Positions 1-5,130 of a stretch of DNA of 5,130 nucleotides are shown here, one piece after another. The stretch's first letter is position 1, and the number at the start of each line of letters is the position of its first letter. Under the pieces are notes generated by a model. That model worked only from the letters and a program-made list of their open reading frames with translations, was not told the DNA's origin and made no database searches. Source of the DNA: Caldisericota bacterium (GTDB lineage: Bacteria > Caldisericota > Caldisericia > Caldisericales > Caldisericaceae); NCBI GenBank assembly GCA_030642335.1, contig DAOWNX010000079.1:1-5130 (forward strand), written 5' to 3'. The position numbers and the translations under genes are program-made.

Positions 1-134
1 AGACCACTTCTTCCTGCATAAATACCTGCAGTAAGCCCGCCAGGCCCTGCTCCCAGAATCATCATATCCCATAACATATCCGGTATTACTTCTGCTTGTT
101 TTTCCGCTACAGGAGTAGTAAAAAATTCATCCAT
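1..134 (-). CDS. trxB: Thioredoxin-reductase-like FAD/NAD(P) flavoprotein, N-terminal part (runs off the left edge)
   Basis: Only the first 44 codons are present. The reverse strand reads an N-terminal stretch of about 22 residues, then DMMILGAGPGGLTAGIYAGR. This is the FAD-binding Rossmann motif (GxGPxGL at residues 28-34) followed by the TAGIYAGRSG helix typical of thioredoxin reductases, which use NADPH to reduce thioredoxin in the cytoplasm. The start at 134 is chosen because a strong GGAGG lies four bases upstream; the internal Met codons 20, 24 and 25 have no such site. Two things are odd. Most TrxB proteins start only a few residues before the Rossmann strand, so this one carries an extension of about 20 residues, and the usual GPAGL is GPGGL. 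The catalytic CxxC and NADPH domain lie outside the window, so a related flavoprotein (a ferredoxin- or NADH-dependent variant) is not excluded. The gene has its own promoter overlapping the end of rsfS. Confidence 0.82.
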   Translation of the reverse strand, partial: MDEFFTTPVAEKQAEVIPDMLWDMMILGAGPGGLTAGIYAGRSG

Positions 135-137
135 AAT

Positions 138-143
138 GCCTCC
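138..143 (-). promoter_or_regulatory. Ribosome binding site of the trxB-like gene
   Basis: The reverse strand reads AAAAAAGGAGGCATTATG. The full GGAGG core is four bases from the ATG, and this fixes the start at 134 rather than at later Met codons. The same AAAAAGGAGGCA context precedes rsfS and nfnA. Confidence 0.8.
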
Positions 144-168
144 TTTTTTAATAAATTATAACTAGAGC

Positions 169-196
169 AGTATAGTTTATTTTTTTACTTTGTCAA
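169..196 (-). promoter_or_regulatory. Sigma-70-type promoter for the trxB-like gene
   Basis: On the reverse strand a perfect -35 TTGACA (191-196) is followed after 16 bases by TATACT (169-174), one mismatch from the consensus -10. Transcription would begin near 160-163, giving a short leader of about 28 bases before the ATG at 134. The -35 box contains the TGA stop codon of rsfS (193-195), so the promoter is embedded in the end of the upstream gene. A second TATAAT at 155-160 has no good -35 and is probably chance in AT-rich DNA. The match is seen directly; activity is inferred. Confidence 0.7.
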
Positions 197-546
197 GATT
201 TAAGCTTTCTTTTTAGACGAGGCGAAATTTCTTGCCAGATTCTTTCGATATTATAAAATTTTCTTGTATCTTCCGTCATTATATGGATTATAAAATCACC
301 ATAATCCATAACAATCCATTTACCTTCTCCTTCACCTTCCTCATTAAGTAGCTTAATTTTCTTTTCTTTAAGCCTCCTTCCTAATTCCTCTTCAATTGCC
401 TTTGCGTGTTCGCTTGCTCCCGCCGTACAAATAATGAAAAAATTTGTTAAAGTAGTAATTTTAGTAACATCTACTATTTTAATCTCATTACCCTTTTTTT
501 CATCAATTACTTCTGTAATAAAATCTAACAATTTTTTGTCCCTCAA
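193..546 (-). CDS. rsfS: Ribosomal silencing factor RsfS (Iojap/DUF143 family)
   Basis: This 117-residue cytoplasmic protein matches the usual length of the RsfS/Iojap family. The family binds ribosomal protein uL14 on the large subunit and blocks joining with the small subunit when nutrients are short. Family signatures are in order: TNFFIICTAGASEHAKAI (34-51), WIVMDYGDFIIHIM (77-90) and RKFYNIERIW (95-104). The start is TTG at 544-546, supported by GGAGG four bases upstream; no in-frame ATG occurs until codon 80, which would remove most of the domain. A short Lys/Arg-rich tail (LKRKLKS) ends the protein. The gene lies upstream of the trxB-like gene on the same strand, with a 58-base gap that holds a separate promoter. 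The usual partner rlmH is not seen next to it. The family assignment is firm. Confidence 0.95.
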   Translation of the reverse strand: MRDKKLLDFITEVIDEKKGNEIKIVDVTKITTLTNFFIICTAGASEHAKAIEEELGRRLKEKKIKLLNEEGEGEGKWIVMDYGDFIIHIMTEDTRKFYNIERIWQEISPRLKRKLKS

Positions 547-550
547 ATTG

Positions 551-555
551 CCTCC
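551..555 (-). promoter_or_regulatory. Ribosome binding site deciding the TTG start of rsfS
   Basis: The reverse strand reads AAAAAGGAGGCAATTTG. A full GGAGG with a four-base spacer precedes TTG at 546. The spacing matches that of the trxB-like gene and nfnA, which supports TTG as the true start codon. Confidence 0.78.
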
Positions 556-565
556 TTTTTCATCA

Positions 566-594
566 ATTATACTACAGGTCGTATTTTAAAAAAA
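566..594 (-). promoter_or_regulatory. Possible promoter for rsfS (good -10, weak -35)
   Basis: A perfect TATAAT lies on the reverse strand at 566-571, only about 20 bases from the rsfS start, so the leader would be very short and begin almost at the Shine-Dalgarno. At 17 bases upstream there is only a T tract (589-594), a poor match to TTGACA. In DNA this AT-rich a chance TATAAT is likely, so confidence is moderate. Confidence 0.4.
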
Positions 595-613
595 TATAAG
601 ATTATGCTATACT
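585..613 (+). promoter_or_regulatory. Possible promoter for the Roadblock-metG-tatD-nfnAB operon
   Basis: TTTAAA (585-590, four of six matches to TTGACA) is followed by a 17-base spacer and TATACT (608-613). TG at 605-606, one base before the -10, gives an extended -10 element. Transcription would start near 620, leaving a leader of about 58 bases. A second TATACT at 650-655 lacks a -35 partner. No T-box, riboswitch fold or terminator hairpin is evident in the leader. Confidence 0.45.
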
Positions 614-678
614 ACGTTGAAAAATGATATTAAAATTTAAAAATTCAAATATACTTTTAAGTTAAGGATGGCAACTGT

Positions 679-1029
679 ATGATAGAAGAAATATTAAAAA
701 AATTAAAGGATACAGAGGGAGTGCTTGCCATAATGCTTACAAATAAAGAGGGAAGTTTGTTGTACAGCATCTCTAACTTGGATATTTCCCTGGAGATACT
801 TTCCGGTCTAACTACATCACTTGCGGGTTTATCAGATGAAATTTTACAAAAATTAAAAATGGGAAAACTCAAAAACACCATACTAAATGGAACTATAGGT
901 AGGCTCATTATATCGTTCTTAAATAATGAAAATATCCTCTTTGTTGGTATAGAAAATACAGGAAATATAGAATTAATAGAATCTGTTCTTTCAAACACAA
1001 TAGAGGCTTTAAATAAAACAAACTATTAA
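679..1029 (+). CDS. Small Roadblock/LC7-domain protein
   Basis: The 116-residue protein has the pattern of a single Roadblock/LC7 (MglB-like) domain: an N-terminal helix (MIEEILKKLK), paired strands around GVLAIMLTNKEGSLL (14-28), a helix ISLEILSGLTTSLAGLSDEI (36-55), three strands in NTILNGTIGRLIISF and NILFVGI (66-91), and a C-terminal helix from about 97. Roadblock proteins dimerise and commonly act as activators or scaffolds for small Ras-like GTPases such as MglA; no GTPase gene is visible here. The ATG at 679 has AAGGA ten bases upstream, a weaker site than its neighbours have. It is the first gene of the rightward operon, 14 bases before metG. No signal peptide or membrane segment is seen. 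The fold call is by pattern; the specific role is unknown. Confidence 0.75.
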   Translation: MIEEILKKLKDTEGVLAIMLTNKEGSLLYSISNLDISLEILSGLTTSLAGLSDEILQKLKMGKLKNTILNGTIGRLIISFLNNENILFVGIENTGNIELIESVLSNTIEALNKTNY

Positions 1030-1043
1030 AAGGAGCATAAAGT

Positions 1044-2924
1044 ATGGATAACTTTTATCTTACAACCGCCATTTACTATGTAAATGATAAACCACATATG
1101 GGGTCCGTGTCCGAAGCTATCTCGGCAGATATTATTGCAAGGTTTAGAAGGCTTGAGGGCAAGGATGTGTTTTTTTCCACCGGCACAGATGAACACGCCC
1201 AAAAAATTGAAGACCGTGCTAAAAAAGAAGGTATTAATCCACAACTCTTCGTAAATAAAGCAAGTAAAACATGGAAAGATCTATTCAATATATTTGGCAT
1301 TTCCTATACAAGATTCATAAGGACAAGCGATGCTGATCATATAAAGATAGTCAAGCATTTTTTCCAAACACTGTACGATAAGGGAGACATATACCTTGGA
1401 GAATATGAAGGCTGGTACTGTGTAAGAGATGCCACGTTCCTGAAAGACTCAGACTTAAAGAACGGAAAGTGTCCAATCTGCGGAGAAAAAGTACAAAAAA
1501 TAAACGAAACAAATTATTTCTTTCGATTAAGCAAATATGAAAAACCACTACTTAAATACTATGAAGAACATAAAGATTTTCTGCGCCCAGAATCTCGATA
1601 CAACGAAGTAATAAATGTAATAAAATCAGGGCTTCAAGACGTTTCCGTCTCAAGAAAATCTTTCAAATTCGGTACGCCTGTGCCATTTGATCCGGACCAT
1701 ACCATATATGTCTGGTTTGACGCATTACTAAATTATCTTACAGCTATCAATTTTTTAAAAGATAAAGAAAAATTCAATAAATATTGGCCTGCAGATCTAC
1801 ACCTGGTAGGAAAAGATATCACGCGCTTTCACGGAATAATATGGCCTGCTATGCTTATGAGTTATGGATTGCCTCTCCCAAAAGAAATATTTGCTCACGG
1901 CTTCTGGAACCTGGAAGGAGAAAAAATGTCTAAATCAAAAGGCAACGTAGTCAATCCCATAGATTTTGTAAAAGAATTTTCAAAAAAAGCAGGTATAGAC
2001 ATCGAAACAGCTGTTGATGCTACACGTTTCTATCTTTCAAAAGAGATATCCTTTGGGTTAGATGGCAATTTTACAATGAATACTTTCTATAGGCGATATA
2101 ATTCTGACCTTGCTAATGATTTTGGAAATTTAATTAATAGAACTACTACAATGTTATATAAATATAAAGATGGTGTAGTCCCTGAAGAAATAGTAAGAGA
2201 TGAAAAAATAATAAACTTTGTTAACGAGCAAGAAAAGATATATATAAAAGAAATGGACAAATATAATTTTTCCCAAGCTTTAGATACCGTTTGGAATATA
2301 ATTAACGCACTGAATAATTACATTCAAACAAAAACTCCATGGAAACTGAAAGACAATCAAGACGCGCTTTCCTCTATACTTTACACGCTGCTTGAAGGAA
2401 TAAGACACATTGCCATACTCCTTACGCCATTCATGCCGTTTACAACAAAAAAAGTGTTAAAAACATTTCAAGACGATTCTGTAAGTATAAAAAAAATGGG
2501 ATGGGGACAACTAAAAGTTGGTATCAAAGTAGAAAAATTACCCCCAATTTTCCCACGGTTAAAAAAAGAAGCAACAGATGAAGAAAATGGTGAGAAAGAA
2601 AATTTCATTTCGTACGAAGATTTTGCAAAACTCGATCTAAGAGTAGCACAAATTATTGCAGCAGAAAAAGTACAAGAGTCACAAAAGCTTATAAAACTTC
2701 GTATTTCGCTTGGAGATGAGAAAAGAACGATTGTGGGAGGGATCGCCTTGCACTATGAACCGGAGCAATTAATCGGGAAAAAAATTATTATTGTAAAAAA
2801 TCTTAAACCAAGAAAACTTATGGGTGTTACTTCTTACGGAATGTTGTTGGCTGCAAGCGATGAAAATGACCTTTCACTTCTTATCCTTGATAAAAATGTA
2901 AAGGAGGGGTCAAAGATTAGTTAA
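1044..2924 (+). CDS. metG: Methionyl-tRNA synthetase with C-terminal tRNA-binding domain
   Basis: This class I synthetase charges tRNA-Met with methionine in the cytoplasm. At 626 residues it matches the bacterial form with a fused C-terminal domain. The catalytic Rossmann fold begins with TTAIYYVNDKPHMGS, whose HMGS (18-21) is the HIGH signature. STGTDEHAQKI follows (45-55), then the connective peptide with its zinc site, WFDALLNYLTA (224-234), HLVGKDITRFHGIIWPAML (253-271) and EKMSKSKGN (293-301; KMSKS loop). The helical anticodon domain spans roughly 335-500. A Lys/Glu-rich linker leads to an EMAP/Trbp111-like OB fold (about 520-626, YEDFAKLDLRVAQI to VKEGSKIS) that aids dimerisation and tRNA binding. 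The zinc site looks incomplete: Cys126, Cys143 and Cys146 are present, but the expected second Cys of the first pair is Asp129. AGGAG lies eight bases before the ATG. The stop overlaps the tatD start as TAATG. Confidence 0.97.
   Translation: MDNFYLTTAIYYVNDKPHMGSVSEAISADIIARFRRLEGKDVFFSTGTDEHAQKIEDRAKKEGINPQLFVNKASKTWKDLFNIFGISYTRFIRTSDADHIKIVKHFFQTLYDKGDIYLGEYEGWYCVRDATFLKDSDLKNGKCPICGEKVQKINETNYFFRLSKYEKPLLKYYEEHKDFLRPESRYNEVINVIKSGLQDVSVSRKSFKFGTPVPFDPDHTIYVWFDALLNYLTAINFLKDKEKFNKYWPADLHLVGKDITRFHGIIWPAMLMSYGLPLPKEIFAHGFWNLEGEKMSKSKGNVVNPIDFVKEFSKKAGIDIETAVDATRFYLSKEISFGLDGNFTMNTFYRRYNSDLANDFGNLINRTTTMLYKYKDGVVPEEIVRDEKIINFVNEQEKIYIKEMDKYNFSQALDTVWNIINALNNYIQTKTPWKLKDNQDALSSILYTLLEGIRHIAILLTPFMPFTTKKVLKTFQDDSVSIKKMGWGQLKVGIKVEKLPPIFPRLKKEATDEENGEKENFISYEDFAKLDLRVAQIIAAEKVQESQKLIKLRISLGDEKRTIVGGIALHYEPEQLIGKKIIIVKNLKPRKLMGVTSYGMLLAASDENDLSLLILDKNVKEGSKIS
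2903..2909 (+). promoter_or_regulatory. Distant Shine-Dalgarno for tatD inside the end of metG
   Basis: AAGGAGGGG, encoding Lys-Glu-Gly near the MetRS C-terminus, is the only strong ribosome binding site before tatD. Its GGAGG core ends 16 bases before the ATG at 2924, much farther than the 4-9 bases seen for neighbouring genes. The TAATG overlap probably lets ribosomes ending metG restart directly on tatD. Confidence 0.45.
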
Positions 2925-3721
2925 TGTATATAGACTCTCATGCCCATCTGCTAAAAAAAGAATATGGTAATAACTTAAAATCTATCATTGAGGATAGCGA
3001 AAAAACATTATTTGCTGTAAATAATATAGCATACGACATGGAGAGCTCAAGAGAAATAGTATCCATCTCTCAAAATAGCTCACTATTTGGCAGTGTCGGA
3101 ATACATCCTTATGATGCATTTCCTCTTGATAAATCGTCTGAAGAAGAACTTGCTACCCTTGCATCCTATAAAAAAATTATTGCAATAGGAGAAATAGGAT
3201 TAGATTATTTTAGAAATATCACAAGTTTCTCTTTGCAAAAAAAGATATTTGAAAAACAAATTATCATTGCTAAGTCGCTAAACATGCCGTTCATAGTACA
3301 TTCAAGAAATGCGTTTAATGACACGATTTCAATAATTAAAAGTGTGGGCTATTTAAACGGCGTGTTTCATTCCTTTGACTACAACCCGAAAGAAGCAGAA
3401 AAAGTTATGGATCTTGGTATGTACATATCATTCTCTGGCATGCTTACATTTAAAAAGAGAGAAGATTTAAGGGAAGCAGCAAAAATAGTACCAATCAATA
3501 AAGTTCTGCTGGAAACCGATTCTCCATATCTTGCCCCTGTACCTGAAAGAGGCAAAAAAAACTTACCTATTTTTGTAAAATACATCTATGCGGAATTTGC
3601 AAATTTAAGAAATATTTCGCAAGACAAATTACAATATATAATTGTTAAAAACTTTAAAAATATTTTCCCAAAAAGCAAAAAGATATTAATGAAAAAGGAG
3701 GCACTATGTTCAAAATCTTAA
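2924..3721 (+). CDS. tatD: TatD-family metal-dependent DNase/hydrolase
   Basis: The 265-residue protein has the normal length and all signatures of the TatD TIM-barrel family, which act in the cytoplasm as divalent-metal-dependent 3'-5' exonucleases or related hydrolases. Visible metal ligands are DSHAHL (His6, His8), GEIGLDYF (Glu90 in 89-96), IVHSRNA (His126), FHSF (His149) and ETDSPYLAP (Asp199 in 197-205). GIHPYD (59-64) and PERGKKNLP (207-215) are also family motifs; the latter usually has Asn-Glu-Pro where this one has Asn-Leu-Pro. The start is the canonical MYIDSHAHL and overlaps the metG stop by one base. The last 16 bases overlap nfnA. A Lys/Ser-rich tail after FKNIFP is partly dictated by the nfnA ribosome binding site encoded within it. 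tatD beside metG is a common bacterial arrangement. The exact substrate cannot be told. Confidence 0.93.
   Translation: MYIDSHAHLLKKEYGNNLKSIIEDSEKTLFAVNNIAYDMESSREIVSISQNSSLFGSVGIHPYDAFPLDKSSEEELATLASYKKIIAIGEIGLDYFRNITSFSLQKKIFEKQIIIAKSLNMPFIVHSRNAFNDTISIIKSVGYLNGVFHSFDYNPKEAEKVMDLGMYISFSGMLTFKKREDLREAAKIVPINKVLLETDSPYLAPVPERGKKNLPIFVKYIYAEFANLRNISQDKLQYIIVKNFKNIFPKSKKILMKKEALCSKS
3697..3701 (+). promoter_or_regulatory. Ribosome binding site of nfnA embedded in the tatD 3' end
   Basis: AAAAAGGAGGCACTATG places GGAGG four bases from the nfnA ATG at 3706. The site is read in frame by tatD as Lys-Lys-Glu-Ala. It fixes the start even though nfnA overlaps the last 16 bases of tatD. Confidence 0.8.
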
Positions 3722-4551
3722 AACATCAGGAATTAGGCCCCAAAATGCAACTTATAGAATTATATGCACCTCTTGTTGCAAAAAAAACAGAAGCTGGCCA
3801 ATTTGTAATTTTACGAGTCTACGAAAAAGGAGAAAGAATCCCTCTAACCATCGCTGATTTTGATAGAGAAAAAGGCACAATTACTATAGTATTTCAAGAA
3901 ATCGGGAAATCAACACACTTTCTTGCTACAAAACAAGCGGGCGATTACATCTCGGACGTATTAGGACCTTTAGGAAATCCCACAGAGGTAGAGTATTTCG
4001 GGAGCGTTATCTGCATCGGTGGGGGTATAGGAGTTGCACCAGTTTATCCACTTTCAAGAAAGCTAAAACAAAAAGGTAATAAAGTAACTTCTATCATAGG
4101 CTACCGATCTAAAAATTATGTATTCTGGGAAGAAAAAATGAAAAGTGCATCCAATAAAGTTTTTATTGCAACAAATGATGGCACTTATGGAGAAAAGGGA
4201 TTTGTAACAGACGTACTAAAACATCTTATGGATAACAAAGAATGCATTAACAGAATATTTGCTATTGGACCAGCTATAATGATGAAGGCAGTTGCAGATA
4301 TGACAAAAGAAAGGGGAATAAAAACAATAGTAAGTTTAAATTCAATAATGGTTTGTGGTATGGGAATGTGCGGCGCATGCAGAGTAACCGTAGGAGGCGA
4401 AACAAAATTTACCTGTGCAGATGGTCCTGATTTTGATGCACATCTTGTGGACTTTAATATATTAATGAAGCGCTTAGACACATACAAGGAAGAGGAAAAA
4501 ATCTCCTTTGAAAAATGGAAAGAGGAGGTAGGCTACTATGAAGAATCTTAA
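3706..4551 (+). CDS. nfnA: NfnA-type FAD/[2Fe-2S] subunit (NADH-dependent ferredoxin:NADP oxidoreductase / sulfide dehydrogenase small subunit)
   Basis: The 281-residue protein is a ferredoxin-NADP-reductase-like flavoprotein of normal NfnA length. The N-terminal beta-barrel carries the FAD motif RIPLT (44-48) and GKST (67-70), then LGPLG (86-90). The NAD-binding domain opens with CIGGGIGVAP (103-112) and includes NDGTYGEKG (157-165) and AIGPAIMMKAV (186-196). The C-terminal cysteines Cys217, Cys222, Cys225 and Cys237 (VCGMGMCGAC, then TCADGPDFDAH) bind a [2Fe-2S] cluster. In studied Nfn enzymes this subunit handles NADH while NfnB handles NADPH and ferredoxin, coupled by flavin-based electron bifurcation. 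The related archaeal SudAB was first described as sulfide dehydrogenase. The closest lookalike is PyrK of dihydroorotate dehydrogenase, but the immediate nfnB neighbour, overlapping by 14 bases, favours Nfn. Confidence 0.9.
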   Translation: MFKILKHQELGPKMQLIELYAPLVAKKTEAGQFVILRVYEKGERIPLTIADFDREKGTITIVFQEIGKSTHFLATKQAGDYISDVLGPLGNPTEVEYFGSVICIGGGIGVAPVYPLSRKLKQKGNKVTSIIGYRSKNYVFWEEKMKSASNKVFIATNDGTYGEKGFVTDVLKHLMDNKECINRIFAIGPAIMMKAVADMTKERGIKTIVSLNSIMVCGMGMCGACRVTVGGETKFTCADGPDFDAHLVDFNILMKRLDTYKEEEKISFEKWKEEVGYYEES

Positions 4552-5101
4552 TAAAAAACAAGTCCCAATGCAAGAACAATCTGCAGAAGAAAGGAAACAC
4601 AACTTTAACGAAGTACCTTTAGGATACTCAAAAGAAGAAGCAATTTTAGAAGCTTCTCGTTGTTTACAATGTCCCACACATCCTTGTATTGAGGGTTGCC
4701 CTGTACATATAAATATACCGAGCTTTATAAAAGCAATAAAAGAAGATAATGTACAACTTGCTATTGATGTTATTCATGAATCCGATTCTCTCCCAGCAAT
4801 AACCGGCAGGGTATGTCCCCAGGAAGATCAATGCCAAGCTGTCTGCATAATGGGAAAAGTCGGAGAACCCATTGCTATTGGGCGACTTGAACAATACGCT
4901 GCTGATTATGACCTCAAAAACCGAACAGAAGAAAATATAAAATTACCGGATAAAGAAAAACTGAATGGAAAGAAAGTTGCTATTGTGGGATCGGGACCCG
5001 CAGGGCTTGCCTGCGCTGGAGATCTTGTAAAAAATGGATACAATGTTACTATATTTGAAGGATTTCATAAAACTGGGAGTACTTGTCTACGGAATACCTG
5101 A
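4538..5101 (+). CDS. nfnB: NfnB-type large subunit (GltD-like), N-terminal part ending at an apparent frameshift
   Basis: The open frame gives 187 residues against a usual length of about 460-470. The N-terminal domain matches NfnB/GltD proteins: RCLQCPTHPCIEGCPVHINI (41-60; Cys42, Cys45, Cys50, Cys54) and GRVCPQEDQCQAVCIMGKVG (90-109; Cys93, Cys99, Cys103), then EPIAIGRLEQYAADY (110-124). These hold the [4Fe-4S] clusters. The FAD Rossmann motif VAIVGSGPAGLACAG spans 147-161. After FHKTG (176-180) the frame gives seven unrelated residues and TGA at 5099-5101, whereas the next frame continues the family sequence. GGAGG is nine bases before the ATG, and the start overlaps nfnA by 14 bases. In a complete enzyme this subunit would bind FAD, NADPH and ferredoxin. 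The break may be a sequence error, so function should not be ruled out. Confidence 0.85.
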   Translation: MKNLNKKQVPMQEQSAEERKHNFNEVPLGYSKEEAILEASRCLQCPTHPCIEGCPVHINIPSFIKAIKEDNVQLAIDVIHESDSLPAITGRVCPQEDQCQAVCIMGKVGEPIAIGRLEQYAADYDLKNRTEENIKLPDKEKLNGKKVAIVGSGPAGLACAGDLVKNGYNVTIFEGFHKTGSTCLRNT

Positions 5102-5130
5102 ATTCCGTTTACCAAAATTAATTGTTCAGA
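5079..5130 (+). pseudogene. nfnB: Continuation of nfnB in the +1 frame (runs off the right edge)
   Basis: Reading from 5079 in the frame one base later gives VLVYGIPEFRLPKLIVQ, open to the window end. This is the conserved stretch that follows Gly-Gly after the FAD motif in NfnB/GltD proteins. It has no start or ribosome binding site of its own, so it is the displaced remainder of the upstream gene and not a new one. Restoring two G residues in the GGG at 5075-5077 would rejoin the frames and rebuild the expected Gly-Gly-Val. Whether the rest of the gene is intact lies outside the window. Confidence 0.8.

Noticed and set aside
545..563. Mini-frame on the reverse strand, Met-Lys-Lys-Glu-Ala-Ile-stop, overlapping the rsfS start
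   Set aside because: It has no ribosome binding site, and its ATG lies at or upstream of the likely transcription start. It is a by-product of the AAAAAGGAGG sequence.
547..678. Possible T-box or riboswitch leader for the metG operon
   Set aside because: The predicted leader is only about 58 bases, extremely AT-rich, and lacks a T-box sequence, conserved stems or a terminator hairpin.
668..682. Four-codon reading frame (Met-Ala-Thr-Val-stop) ending on the Roadblock start codon, a possible leader peptide
   Set aside because: It is too short and lacks its own ribosome binding site. The ATG arises inside the AAGGATG that serves as the Roadblock gene's Shine-Dalgarno.
657..998. 113-codon reverse-strand open frame opposite the Roadblock gene
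   Set aside because: It is Ser/Phe/Ile-rich antisense of a Lys/Asn/Glu-rich gene. It has no ribosome binding site or family motif, and the forward frame explains the region.
1026..1548. Several reverse-strand open frames of 65-74 codons opposite metG
   Set aside because: They lie wholly within clearly coding metG, resemble no known family, and have no initiation signals.
4185..4894. Reverse-strand open frames of 67-100 codons opposite nfnA and nfnB
   Set aside because: They are antisense to well-recognised conserved domains and show no motifs or ribosome binding sites of their own.

Overview
The window is AT-rich DNA, roughly one-third G+C by eye, and densely packed with bacterial housekeeping genes. 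Strong GGAGG-type ribosome binding sites, Lys/Ile/Glu-rich proteins and an Nfn-type (NADH-dependent ferredoxin:NADP oxidoreductase) gene pair suggest an anaerobic, low-GC and possibly thermophilic bacterium. Caldisericota-, Thermotogota-, Dictyoglomota- or Clostridia-like lineages would all fit. The species cannot be settled from the sequence alone. No tRNA, rRNA, CRISPR array, insertion sequence or phage gene is visible.

Layout: two genes point left. At the left edge is the start of a thioredoxin-reductase-like flavoprotein (trxB, truncated by the window). Upstream of it is rsfS, the ribosomal silencing factor, which begins with TTG. A near-consensus sigma-70 type promoter for trxB is embedded in the end of rsfS, and its -35 box contains the rsfS stop codon. 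Positions 547-678 form a divergent, very AT-rich promoter region with -10-like boxes facing each way.

To the right runs one compact, probably co-transcribed operon: a small Roadblock/LC7-domain protein, metG (methionyl-tRNA synthetase with C-terminal tRNA-binding domain), tatD (metal-dependent DNase/hydrolase), nfnA and nfnB. The gaps are 14 bp, then a 1-base TAATG overlap, then overlaps of 16 bp and 14 bp. This points to one transcript with translational coupling. metG next to tatD is a common bacterial neighbourhood. The two Nfn subunits would form a flavin/iron-sulfur enzyme linking NADH, ferredoxin and NADPH pools. With thioredoxin reductase across the divergent region, the window has a redox flavour beside translation functions.

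The most important anomaly is in nfnB. Its reading frame breaks at about 5075-5079, where a conserved Gly-Gly motif should be. The expected family sequence resumes in the next frame and runs open to the window end, which suggests a two-G loss in a G run, either a real mutation or an assembly error. Other points of note are a missing zinc-ligand cysteine in MetRS, an orphan Roadblock protein without a visible GTPase partner, and an N-terminal extension on the TrxB-like protein. I see no convincing new biological system; this is mostly an ordinary core-gene region.
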